Assembly (NCBI RefSeq): GCF_000422645.1
Contig: NZ_AUGL01000006.1
Span: 124,001 to 188,000, forward strand
DNA from: Ferrimonas futtsuensis DSM 18154
GTDB taxonomy: Bacteria; Pseudomonadota; Gammaproteobacteria; Enterobacterales; Shewanellaceae
DNA: 64,000 nucleotides
Direction: 5' to 3'
The notes below the pieces were generated by a model. The model ran no database searches. It was not told the DNA's origin and saw only the letters and a program-made list of their open reading frames with translations. The position numbers were made by a program, and so were the translations under genes. Shown here piece by piece: positions 9,270-16,916 of this stretch. Positions within the stretch are counted from its first letter, which is position 1. Each line of letters starts with the position of its first letter.

Positions 9270-11201
9270 ATGAGCCTTAAGACGTTTAACTATAAGAAAA
9301 CCACCCTGGCCGTAGCGCTGGTGACCGCCTGGGGGACCCAGGCGGCAGAGCGACAGTGGCCCGCTTATGAGATCACCAACCTGAGTGATGCGTTCTCCCT
9401 GGCCAACAGCCAGCTTGCGGAGACCCGTAACGGCTATGCCGGTCAGATCAATGAACAGGGTGTGGTTGTGGGCATCGCCCAGGGCATTAACAATACCGCC
9501 ACCGATGACGACAACAGCAACGTGGTCGGCGAAGTGGAAGACGTGGTGTACGGGACCGTCGATGCCCTTACCCCCAACACCAGCCGCCCCTTCCAGGGGA
9601 ACAACTTCCCCTTCGATCTGGATGAAGCGGACGCCTGGAAAGCCAACCACGCCCCGCTGGACGGTCAGTTGGCTCCCAACCTGGATGCCGACGCCACCAC
9701 AGACGCCTGGTACTTTGGCATCAAGAGCAACGCCGACATTCGTGTGGGCGCTGTCACCGGTCCTCAGGAGAAGATCGACGATCCCAGCCCAGCAGAGGAC
9801 GACGACGATCCCTTTTTCTACGTGCGCAGCTTCGAATCTCGTGCCATTGTGCAGAACGGCGGAAACGAACTGCTGATTCTGCCTCCTTACACCACCTATG
9901 AGTCCGACAAGTCCAACGCGACTCCCCTGGACATCGGTGGTTTCTCTGCCGCTGCGGGCATCAACGACACCGATCAGATCGTGGGTTACGCCAGTACCGA
10001 CATCAGCAATGGTGGCAAGAGCGCTCTGGACACCTGCTGGGATCGCGAAGCGGACAGCGACATCGACACTCCTCTGTCTGTGTGTGTCCAGGCGGCCAAG
10101 AACAACGGCAGCATCTCCTACCAGCGCCGGGGCTCGGTGTGGCAGTATGACAGTGCGGCCAATTCCGCGACTTTGTTGCGTACCCTGGAGTTGCCGTTCA
10201 CGCCGAGTGACAGCGACAACAACACCTATACTGCCCAGGGCCTGGCCATCAATAACGACGGCGTGGCGGTGGGTGAGTCCAACCAGCGAAACAAAGACAA
10301 CAATCTGATGAGCTATGAGTGGGCCCAGATCTGGAAAGCAGACGGTACCATCATCAGCCCGACTGATTTGAAGAAAGACGGTCTGCGTGGCTCCACGGCC
10401 GTCGCCATCAACAACAACAACATCGTTACAGGTTCGGTGCAGCGCTACATCGGTGGCTACGTCCGTACCAAGTTCTGGGTGTATGACGTGAACTCCGGTG
10501 ATGAAACCTTCACCGAGCCAAGAGACTTCAACCCCAACTCCGAGACCGAGTTCTCCTCCCTGGCCCGTGACATCAACGATGCCGGCCTGGTGGTGGGTAA
10601 CATCGAGATCGACATTCAGACCGGCGTACTGCGTCGCCGCAACGGCTTTATCTACGATTACACCGCGGATCAGAATGGCGACACCAACAACTTCGTCAAC
10701 GTCAACAGCCTGCTGACCTGTGAGTCTCGCGGTTACGTGGCCGATGAGGATGGTTCCACCGTCGATGGCGAGGGCAACCGCTGGTCCAAATACACAGTGA
10801 CCGACGACACCACCTTTGCCCAGCCGATCACCTACGAGGTGGACTTCACCGTGGTTGAGGCCAACAGCATCAATGAGAATGGCGACATCGTCGGTACCGC
10901 TCTGGTGCGTCTGCCTCGGGTGAAAGTGGAGGACGGCAAGGTGGTGACCGAAGAGGTGACCGACCCCAATACCGGTGAAACCGTCACCAAGGTGGTGATT
11001 GAAACCGACGGTTTCGGTAAGCCGATCACCGACCAGTTGCCACGGCCCATTGTCCTCAGGGCTAACTCCGGTGTCTCCAGCTGTACGATTCCGCTGGACA
11101 CCTCCATCGACCCTGAGCCAAACGAACGCTCCGGCGCTTCCTGGTCACTGGCCGGACTGTTTGCGCTGCTGCCTCTTGCCTGGTGGCGACGACGCAAATA
11201 A
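9270..11201 (+). CDS. DUF3466 family exported protein with a C-terminal anchor resembling GlyGly-CTERM
   Basis: 643-residue secreted protein of the DUF3466 type, which is common in Shewanella and Vibrio; function unknown. A signal peptide spans about residues 1-27 (KKTTLAVALVTAWGTQA). The body repeats short units of the pattern A-I-N-(N/D)-x-x-x-(V/I)-V-G, for example GLAINNDGVAVGESN and DINDAGLVVGN, like the HAF-type beta repeats. The end, SGASWSLAGLFALLPLAWW followed by RRRK, resembles a GlyGly-CTERM tail recognised by rhombosortase (inference). It starts nine bases after uup, with AAGGGG before the ATG, so it may be co-transcribed, and it ends with its own terminator. Confidence 0.8.
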   Translation: MSLKTFNYKKTTLAVALVTAWGTQAAERQWPAYEITNLSDAFSLANSQLAETRNGYAGQINEQGVVVGIAQGINNTATDDDNSNVVGEVEDVVYGTVDALTPNTSRPFQGNNFPFDLDEADAWKANHAPLDGQLAPNLDADATTDAWYFGIKSNADIRVGAVTGPQEKIDDPSPAEDDDDPFFYVRSFESRAIVQNGGNELLILPPYTTYESDKSNATPLDIGGFSAAAGINDTDQIVGYASTDISNGGKSALDTCWDREADSDIDTPLSVCVQAAKNNGSISYQRRGSVWQYDSAANSATLLRTLELPFTPSDSDNNTYTAQGLAINNDGVAVGESNQRNKDNNLMSYEWAQIWKADGTIISPTDLKKDGLRGSTAVAINNNNIVTGSVQRYIGGYVRTKFWVYDVNSGDETFTEPRDFNPNSETEFSSLARDINDAGLVVGNIEIDIQTGVLRRRNGFIYDYTADQNGDTNNFVNVNSLLTCESRGYVADEDGSTVDGEGNRWSKYTVTDDTTFAQPITYEVDFTVVEANSINENGDIVGTALVRLPRVKVEDGKVVTEEVTDPNTGETVTKVVIETDGFGKPITDQLPRPIVLRANSGVSSCTIPLDTSIDPEPNERSGASWSLAGLFALLPLAWWRRRK

Positions 11202-11217
11202 CCATAAACTGAGAGAA

Positions 11218-11242
11218 GGGGAGCAGAGGCTCCCCTTTTTTT
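11218..11242 (+). terminator. Rho-independent terminator after the DUF3466 gene
   Basis: Stem GGGGAGC / GCTCCCC with a four-base loop, followed by seven T. Confidence 0.85.
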
Positions 11243-11397
11243 GTATAAAATAGTGCGTTTGTTCTCAGTAGCTTAATCTGACTGTCATGGTTTTGTCTTT
11301 TTTAGGGGTTGAACGAGGCGGCAAAATCGCCAATAGTGGAGATTGAAGCGCAAGCTTCCTCAACCTGTAAAGCCTAAGAAAGAAGGATGAGTGTTAA

Positions 11398-11574
11398 ATG
11401 AAGAGACAGAAGCGGGATCGTTTGGAACGAGCAGAATCAAGAGGATTTCAGGCCGGTTTGTCAGGGCGCTCTAAGGAACAGTGCCCCTATCAGTCCCTAG
11501 ATGCGAAGATGCGGTGGTTAGGCGGCTGGCGAGATGCCATCGATAATCGAGTGACGGGACTCTTTAACAAGTAA
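11398..11574 (+). CDS. rmf: Ribosome modulation factor
   Basis: 58-residue basic protein beginning MKRQKRDRLERAESRGFQAG and continuing with GRSKEQCPYQ and WLGGWRDA, nearly the E. coli RMF pattern. RMF dimerises 70S ribosomes into 100S particles in stationary phase. The preceding 196 bases after the DUF3466 terminator hold no other gene and presumably contain the promoter. AGAAGGA lies about ten bases before the ATG. Its place just upstream of the fabA region is conserved with E. coli. Confidence 0.95.
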   Translation: MKRQKRDRLERAESRGFQAGLSGRSKEQCPYQSLDAKMRWLGGWRDAIDNRVTGLFNK

Positions 11575-11582
11575 TCCATCTT

Positions 11583-11608
11583 AAGCCTCCAGAATCGGAG
11601 GCTTTTTT
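11583..11608 (+). terminator. Rho-independent terminator after rmf
   Basis: Stem AAGCCTCC / GGAGGCTT with a six-base loop and a T run. Confidence 0.85.
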
Positions 11609-11673
11609 CTTTATCACTTGTCAATTCCAGTGCTCCCGTGTGATGCTTGGCTCAGAGTTCACTCAGGGAGAGA

Positions 11674-12162
11674 ATGATGAACGATCAGCAATTCTACGAC
11701 TTTTCCGCCCAATCCAACCGCCACCAAAGCATCAGCATGGAAACCTACCGGGATACCGTGGTGCTGGTGGTGAATACCGCCAGCAACTGTGGCTTCACGC
11801 CCCAATACGAAGGGCTGGAAAAACTGCAGCAGCAGTACGGCGACCGCGGGTTCACCGTGTTGGCGTTCCCTTGCAACCAGTTTGGTAAGCAGGAGTCCGG
11901 CTCCGATGAGGAGATCCGCCAGTTCTGCGATCTCACCTTCAACATCAGCTTCCCGCTGTTTGCCAAGGTGGAGGTCAATGGCCGTGGCGCGCACCCCATC
12001 TACCAGTGGCTGAAGCGGGAGAAGGGAGGGCTGCTCGGGGACGGCATCAAGTGGAACTTCACCAAGTTCCTCATCGACAGGCAGGGCAGGGTGGTGAAGC
12101 GCTATGCGCCCACCTACAAACCGGAGCTGATCCGCAAGGACATTGAAGCGCTGCTGGGCTAG
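11674..12162 (+). CDS. Glutathione peroxidase family protein (BtuE-like)
   Basis: 162-residue thiol peroxidase that reduces hydroperoxides. The active-site block NTASNCGFTPQYEGLE carries Cys rather than selenocysteine. FPCNQFGKQESGSDEEI (the Gln) and KWNFTKFLID (the Trp/Asn) complete the catalytic set. No signal peptide, so cytosolic. Two adjacent ATG codons (11674 and 11677) follow GGGAGAG; the first is given. It is convergent with fabA, sharing a bidirectional terminator. Many bacterial members use thioredoxin rather than glutathione, so the reductant is uncertain. Confidence 0.9.
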   Translation: MMNDQQFYDFSAQSNRHQSISMETYRDTVVLVVNTASNCGFTPQYEGLEKLQQQYGDRGFTVLAFPCNQFGKQESGSDEEIRQFCDLTFNISFPLFAKVEVNGRGAHPIYQWLKREKGGLLGDGIKWNFTKFLIDRQGRVVKRYAPTYKPELIRKDIEALLG

Positions 12163-12176
12163 TGTCCGAGACAACG

Positions 12177-12203
12177 AAAAAGGGAGCCTGAAGGCTCCCT
12201 TTT
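12177..12203. terminator. Bidirectional terminator between the peroxidase gene and fabA
   Basis: Stem AAAAGGGAGCC / GGCTCCCTTTT with loop TGAA. A and T runs flank the stem, serving both convergent genes. Confidence 0.85.
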
Positions 12204-12219
12204 CTGTATGTCGGTGCGC

Positions 12220-12759
12220 TTAGAAAGTGCTGGTGTCCTGGAACACGCCCACTTTCAGATCGGTGGCCTGGTAGATCAGGCGGCCGTCGACCATCAGGTC
12301 GGCGTCGGCCATGCCCATGATCAGCTTGCGGTTGATGGTGCGCTTCAGGTGAATGTGGTAGGTCACCTTCTTGGAGGTCGGCAGGATCTGGCCGGTGAAT
12401 TTCACCTCACCCACACCCAGTGCACGACCCTTACCCTTGGCGCCTTGCCACGCCAGGAAGAAGCCCACCAGCTGCCACATGGCATCCAGGCCCAGACAGC
12501 CAGGCATTACTGGGTCGGACTCGAAGTGGCAGTCGAAGAACCACAGGTCTGGATTGATGTCCAGTTCAGCGATCAGCTCACCTTTGCCGTGCTTACCGCC
12601 GGTGTCGCTGATGCGCACAATGCGGTCGAGCATCAGTATGTTGTCTTTGGGCAGACGGGGAGAGTCGTTTCCAAAGAGTTGGCCGTGGCCACTGGCGACA
12701 AGTTGTTCTTTGCTAAATTGGTCTACCCGCTCTACGGGCAGCTCGGCGGTAGCTTGCAT
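12220..12759 (-). CDS. fabA: 3-hydroxydecanoyl-ACP dehydratase/isomerase
   Basis: 179-residue hot-dog-fold enzyme that makes trans-2- and cis-3-decenoyl-ACP, the branch point of anaerobic unsaturated fatty-acid synthesis. The motif [20 protein letters not shown] contains the catalytic His, and the catalytic Asp lies in [32 protein letters not shown] follows. The length is close to E. coli FabA (172). Divergence and position relative to rmf and the Lon-like gene match E. coli order. Confidence 0.97.
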   Translation of the reverse strand: MQATAELPVERVDQFSKEQLVASGHGQLFGNDSPRLPKDNILMLDRIVRISDTGGKHGKGELIAELDINPDLWFFDCHFESDPVMPGCLGLDAMWQLVGFFLAWQGAKGKGRALGVGEVKFTGQILPTSKKVTYHIHLKRTINRKLIMGMADADLMVDGRLIYQATDLKVGVFQDTSTF

Positions 12760-12824
12760 AGCTGGACATCCTCTGATTAAGATGCCGACAGATTAGCGAA
12801 CACCTGTTCTCTGAACAACTCCGA

Positions 12825-14423
12825 TCAGCTGATTCCGAGCCGATTTTTTAATCTGTCCCACAGAGTTGGGTGGTCATCCTCTGAGCCGACCAGTTGTTCA
12901 AGCCGTTGTTGAACCTTGCCATACAGGCTGTTTTCAGGGTAGCGACCCTGGTCGTCAGCCTCTGCCAGCGGGATATCCGACACCAACTCCAGTGCCTGCT
13001 CCACCTTATCGACCTGATAGAGGTGGAAGCGACCCTGCTGCACCGCTTGAATCACTTCTTTAGAGAGATTCAGCTGACGCGCGTTAGCCGTAGGCAGGAT
13101 CACCCCCTGGTCTCCAGTAAGGCCACGGCTGTCACAGACTCGGAAAAAGCCCTCCACCTTCTGATTGATGCCGCCGATGGCCTGGACATTGCCAAATTGA
13201 TCCACTGCGCCGGTCAGCGCCAGGTTCTGAGCAATGGGCGCGTCGGTAATGGCAGAGATCAGCGCGCAGTATTCCGCCAGGGAGGCACTGTCACCGTCGA
13301 TGGTCTGGTAAGACTGCTCAAACACGATGTTGGCATTAAGGTGCAGCGGCGCATCCCGGCCAAAGAGTCGATAGAGACAAGCGGAGAGGATCATCATCCC
13401 CTTGGCGTGAATGTTGCCGCCAAGATCGGATTTGCGTTCAACGTCGGCCACCTCACCGTCACCATAATGCACCGTGGTGGTGATGCGCGCCGGTTCGCCG
13501 TAACTGTGGCCGCAGTAATCGACGACGGTCAATCCATTCACCTGACCGACCCTCTCGCCCTGGGTTTGCACCAGCACCATCTCTTCGAGAATGGACTCGT
13601 GAGAGCTTTCCTCTATGGCATTGTGCATCTGGGTTTGCACCACCAGGGCCTGCTCAATCTCCTGCGCGCTGACCTCGGCGTGACCGGAGGCATCCAGACG
13701 CTTCAGCAATCGGGTCATCTCGGCCCAGCTCAGGCTCAGTTTGCCCTGGTGCTCCACCAGACGACTGGCATGACTGGCCAGCCTCTGAGCGGCTTCCAGT
13801 GACAGGGGACGGCCGCACAGCTCGCCGCACAGGGTGGCCACGGCGCTGAGCCAACGGGGCAGGGCACCGTCAACACTGATGTCCAGTTCTGGCTGGCATT
13901 CGCCGTAGAGGCCAATCAGGTCGCCGAAGTCCTGGTCAAAGCCACACAGGTTGTCGTAATCCCCATTGGATCCGATGAGCACCAGTTGGCAGCGCACCTG
14001 GTGGCGCTGGTTCTGTTCATCCAGGAAATAGCCCCGGGCCAAAGCCTGCCGAAGTGGCCACCAGTTGACGGGACGTTCAAGCAGGAACTCCACCGGCAAC
14101 AGCAGTAAGCCGTCGAAGCCGAGCAGACCAGGTTTGGTGCGGTCGCCATAGAGTGCGGCGCGGCTGAGGATCCGATCCACCAGCTTGGTTGGCCGTTCAT
14201 CGCCGTGGTTAAGCTGATCAACCAGCGCCAGAGGATCCAGGCCGGGCAGGGTGGCCAGATACAGATGCTGGTCACTGCGCTGACACAACGCCTGCCAACT
14301 GCTGACGACCCGCTCCTGACCAAGCAGAAGGGGGGCATCGGGCTGCGGATGAAAGCCGGCGTCTGAGCCGAACTGAATGGCCAGTTGAACTGCACTGAGC
14401 CGATAATGTTGCCGATTGACCAA
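12825..14423 (-). CDS. Lon-like protease with degenerate ATPase (YcbZ/LonH type)
   Basis: 532-residue relative of Lon. The C-terminal S16 protease domain is intact: Ser379 in TIDGDSASLAEYCALISA and Lys422 in GGINQKVEGFF form the Ser-Lys dyad. The N-terminal 270 residues show no Walker A (no GxxGxGK[ST]), as known for E. coli YcbZ, so ATP-driven unfolding is doubtful. The start is TTG at 14423, preceded by AGGAG. The gene follows fabA on the same strand, 65 bases away. In E. coli matP follows ycbZ; here a divergent recombinase gene takes that place. Substrate unknown. Confidence 0.87.
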   Translation of the reverse strand: MVNRQHYRLSAVQLAIQFGSDAGFHPQPDAPLLLGQERVVSSWQALCQRSDQHLYLATLPGLDPLALVDQLNHGDERPTKLVDRILSRAALYGDRTKPGLLGFDGLLLLPVEFLLERPVNWWPLRQALARGYFLDEQNQRHQVRCQLVLIGSNGDYDNLCGFDQDFGDLIGLYGECQPELDISVDGALPRWLSAVATLCGELCGRPLSLEAAQRLASHASRLVEHQGKLSLSWAEMTRLLKRLDASGHAEVSAQEIEQALVVQTQMHNAIEESSHESILEEMVLVQTQGERVGQVNGLTVVDYCGHSYGEPARITTTVHYGDGEVADVERKSDLGGNIHAKGMMILSACLYRLFGRDAPLHLNANIVFEQSYQTIDGDSASLAEYCALISAITDAPIAQNLALTGAVDQFGNVQAIGGINQKVEGFFRVCDSRGLTGDQGVILPTANARQLNLSKEVIQAVQQGRFHLYQVDKVEQALELVSDIPLAEADDQGRYPENSLYGKVQQRLEQLVGSEDDHPTLWDRLKNRLGIS

Positions 14424-14511
14424 GTGGCCGATCTCCTAGGGTGAAAAGGGGCGACTATACCATAACTGTTAACCAAAACTGAGGACCTTGCAGTACCTTT
14501 GGAACGTGTTA

Positions 14512-14527
14512 CTGTATATATATACAG
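14512..14527. promoter_or_regulatory. LexA (SOS) box, consensus form
   Basis: CTGTATATATATACAG, an exact match to the E. coli consensus CTGT-(AT)4-ACAG. It lies 22 bases upstream of the recombinase ATG at 14550 and 88 bases upstream of the divergent Lon-like gene. It is well placed to block transcription of the recombinase and possibly of both genes. Confidence 0.85.
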
Positions 14528-14549
14528 TTTGTTGGCGAAGCGCGAAAAT

Positions 14550-15830
14550 ATGACACCCAAGGCGATGCCGCTGTTCGATACCCTGAGCCGGTTCGAGCAC
14601 CCCAATGACAGCGTGAATCAGTACCTGGCGCAGTTGATCCAGGGCGGCCTCGAAGACGCCGGACTCACCTATGAGCATTGTTATGACTGGCTGCTGGAGC
14701 AGCGCAGCATAGAGAACAACTTCAAGAGTCACCGCAGTGAACTGACCATCTTCCTGCATTGGTTGTGGCAGATAGAACAACGCTCCATCGGTCAGGTCGA
14801 CAGGCAGGTGTTGTCACGTTACCTGGAGTATTGTCGTCAGCCGCCTATGGAGCAGATTGGCTTCTGTAACTTGCCTCAGTTCAGGGAGTCCTGCGGCGCT
14901 CGGGTTCCCAACGAAAAGTGGAAACCATTCCTGGGTAAACTCAAGGATGGCGAGCCCTTGGGGTATCAACTGTCGCATTCGGCGATACGCACCAAGCTGG
15001 CATTGTTGTCGGCGTTTTTCAGCTATCTTATCGACGTGGATTTCCTGGATAGGAATCCGGCGGCCATCTTATTGCGGGCCGGCCGTTACAAACTGAGCCA
15101 GCAACATCATCGGGCCGGTGAAGACGATGAGCAGCTCAAAGCCTTCAGCGAACTGCAGTGGTCCTATGTGATGGAGTGTTGCGACCGAATGGCCGAAGCG
15201 GAGCCAGAGACGCACGAGCGCACGCGCTTTCTGATTCACCTGATGTACAGCTGCTATCTGCGCATCTCAGAGGTGGCGGCCAGGCCCGGATACACGCCGG
15301 TGATGGGTCAGTTTCGCCGGGACAGGAAGACCGGTGTCTGGGGATTTTTCGTGCCCATGAGCAAATCGGGCAAATCCGGTACCGTGGCGGTGTCGGATCA
15401 GTTGCTGGCATCGGTGAAGCGGTATCGCGGTTTTCTCGGCCTCAGCGAACTGCCTGGGCCGGATGAGCAGACGCCGCTGCTGATTCGGCACAAGGCCTCG
15501 GGCCGCGGCCGGGATGCCGGGGTTCGTCAGGCTAATCTGGGGATACGACAGCTGAGGGAGATCATCGACGCGGTGATTGCCGAGGCGGCTGAGTTGGCCG
15601 ACACCGACGGGCTGAGTCAGGATGCCGCCGAGATGCGGGCGCTCTCCAGTCACAGTCTGCGTCATACCGGCATCAGTCACGACATCAACCTGCACGGCAG
15701 GCCGTTGTCCCACGTGCAGGCGGACGCACGCCACGACAGCATCGACACCACCAGCCGTTATCTGCATACCAGCCGGGTTGAACGCCACGAAACCGCGGCG
15801 CGCAAACCCATGGACACCTTGGCCCGGTAA
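14550..15830 (+). CDS. Tyrosine recombinase/integrase under a LexA box
   Basis: 426-residue tyrosine recombinase. An N-terminal SAM-like DNA-binding domain spans roughly residues 20-180. The catalytic domain carries Arg238 (YLRISEVA), the HxxR pair His368/Arg371 (HSLRHTG), His395 (ADARHDS) and nucleophile Tyr404 (SRYLH); Lys275 in SGKSGT is a candidate for the catalytic Lys. It is longer than XerC/XerD (about 300) and lacks the extra integron-integrase motif as far as I can judge. ATG 14550 is chosen because an in-frame codon further upstream would put the LexA box inside the gene. It lies outside the dif-like boundary of the adjacent prophage, so it is not clearly the phage's own integrase. 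Target site unknown. Confidence 0.85.
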   Translation: MTPKAMPLFDTLSRFEHPNDSVNQYLAQLIQGGLEDAGLTYEHCYDWLLEQRSIENNFKSHRSELTIFLHWLWQIEQRSIGQVDRQVLSRYLEYCRQPPMEQIGFCNLPQFRESCGARVPNEKWKPFLGKLKDGEPLGYQLSHSAIRTKLALLSAFFSYLIDVDFLDRNPAAILLRAGRYKLSQQHHRAGEDDEQLKAFSELQWSYVMECCDRMAEAEPETHERTRFLIHLMYSCYLRISEVAARPGYTPVMGQFRRDRKTGVWGFFVPMSKSGKSGTVAVSDQLLASVKRYRGFLGLSELPGPDEQTPLLIRHKASGRGRDAGVRQANLGIRQLREIIDAVIAEAAELADTDGLSQDAAEMRALSSHSLRHTGISHDINLHGRPLSHVQADARHDSIDTTSRYLHTSRVERHETAARKPMDTLAR

Positions 15831-15831
15831 A

Positions 15832-15853
15832 GCCGATAACGCCATTTATCGGC
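15832..15853. repeat. Hairpin after the recombinase, with a near copy inside the prophage
   Basis: GCCGATAA / TTATCGGC with a six-base loop immediately after the recombinase stop. There is no T run, so it is a poor terminator. A closely related hairpin lies at 21760-21783; both share GCCGATAA, ATTT and TCGGCATTG in the same order. Confidence 0.6.
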
Positions 15854-15897
15854 ATTGGGGCGTGCCACAGCCCCGGTGCCTGAGCCATCCATACATA

Positions 15898-15925
15898 TAT
15901 GCGCACAATGTATAGATTGTTAAGT
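15898..15925 (+). other. Left dif-like XerC/XerD site (prophage attL)
   Basis: XerC arm TATGCGCACAA (8 of 11 match E. coli dif), centre TGTATA (exact), XerD arm GATTGTTAAGT (7 of 11). The following bases 15924-15934 read, on the other strand, GGTGCGCACAC. This is a second XerC-like arm in inverted orientation (9 of 11). Confidence 0.75.
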
Positions 15926-15992
15926 GTGCGCACCTAGGTTAACTGGTTGATTTAAAAGGGGGTATGACTATATTAGAAAGGCGCGATATGCT

Positions 15993-16358
15993 TTAAAGGT
16001 TGCGCAGTACTTCTGCACGTTTCATGGTGTCGCGGGTGATCTTGTCTATCTTGCTTTCGTGGGGCATCAAGTTGATCAGGCCGTAATATATGTTCCTGAT
16101 ATTGTGGTCTTTTGCCCTGAAAATGTGGCCCCACAGAATCAGCAATGTGGGGTCTACGCCGATAGTTTCGGCCATTTCTAAACATAGACTTTCTCTAGGG
16201 AATGTTTTGTTCTTTCTCCAATCGCTCACGGCTGGCTGTGTGACATTTAGAAGTTTGTGAACTTTATAGTCAGAATCCACGCCCGCACAGGCTTTATAGC
16301 GGTCTAGCAGGTCGCTGGGTTGCATTGGCTTCATCAACTTTTCTTCAAGTTTTTTCAT
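15993..16358 (-). CDS. Phage regulator, HTH protein of DUF3693 type
   Basis: 121-residue protein with a helix-turn-helix at about residues 25-50 (VHKLLNVTQPAVSDWRKNK) followed by MAETIGVDPTLLILWG. This resembles the DUF3693 phage-related proteins of Vibrio filamentous phages. ATG 16358 is preferred over an in-frame ATG 27 bases upstream, because GGGGTGATAGG precedes it. It is transcribed divergently from the replication genes across an 80-112 base gap with an inverted repeat. It is thus placed like a repressor of the phage early promoter (inference). Confidence 0.7.
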   Translation of the reverse strand: MKKLEEKLMKPMQPSDLLDRYKACAGVDSDYKVHKLLNVTQPAVSDWRKNKTFPRESLCLEMAETIGVDPTLLILWGHIFRAKDHNIRNIYYGLINLMPHESKIDKITRDTMKRAEVLRNL

Positions 16359-16388
16359 CCTATCACCCCGGTTTTTTTTGGTCATTGC

Positions 16389-16404
16389 ATAAGTGGCTTC
16401 TTAT
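16389..16404. promoter_or_regulatory. Candidate operator in the divergent phage control region
   Basis: Inverted repeat ATAAG / CTTAT with a six-base spacer, between the two divergent phage transcription units. A TTGTCT hexamer (16422-16427) and an AT-rich -10 candidate (about 16444-16450) lie downstream toward the replication genes. Confidence 0.4.
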
Positions 16405-16470
16405 TGCCATTAGGAGCTTGCTTGTCTATGGTGAATGTCAAGTTAATTATAGCTCACAGGATGACCGGGA

Positions 16471-16728
16471 ATGACACGGACACAACAGCGTCAACTTAAC
16501 GAAGGTCGCAGAGAGTCTGTAAAGGCGGCTCACGAGCGGTTTATCAAGGCTGTGTCTCTGGAAGTTAAGAGTCGTCGTATGGCGAAAGATGGGCAGTTCA
16601 CGCTTTGTGACTGCTTGGATGCCAGTGAGGCTGTTATGGCGGTCTGTACCGATGAGGTCACAGGGTTAGATGTGGCCCTGTTAGATCGTGTGGAGCTTTC
16701 CGCCGATTTGCAGGAACCCCGCCTGTGA
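16471..16728 (+). CDS. Small phage protein of unknown function
   Basis: 85 residues, charged, mostly helical in appearance (RQLNEGRRESVKAAHERFIK), with two Cys near the middle. It is the first gene of the rightward phage operon, and its stop overlaps the next ATG by four bases. I do not recognise the family. Its position between the repressor-like gene and Rep suggests an early function such as replication control or host take-over, but no motif proves this. Confidence 0.6.
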   Translation: MTRTQQRQLNEGRRESVKAAHERFIKAVSLEVKSRRMAKDGQFTLCDCLDASEAVMAVCTDEVTGLDVALLDRVELSADLQEPRL

Positions 16729-16916
16729 AAATCGTCTACTACACACTTGAGCCATTCGGAGTATCAACCATGATACTCGGTGACCTGTTTATCTTTGACT
16801 CCCTTCCTGAGTTGGAGATTGAGTGTGTGCAGATGTTTGGCGCTGACTTTGAGCTGAAGGAAGTCAACCAATCCAATTGGGATGAGCTGTATCAGGCGGG
16901 TGCGTTCAATGAGTAA
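16725..16916 (+). CDS. Small acidic phage protein of unknown function
   Basis: 63 residues, acidic, no signal peptide or membrane segment (MKIVYYTLEPFGVSTMILGD at the N-terminus). It starts inside the stop region of the previous gene (ATG overlapping TGA) and overlaps the start of Rep by eight bases, so the three are translationally coupled. Family not recognised. Confidence 0.55.
   Translation: MKIVYYTLEPFGVSTMILGDLFIFDSLPELEIECVQMFGADFELKEVNQSNWDELYQAGAFNE

Noticed and set aside
14550-15830. Treating the tyrosine recombinase as the prophage integrase
   Set aside because: It lies outside the left dif-like boundary, has its own SOS control, and the prophage ends match XerC/XerD sites; kept as a separate feature.
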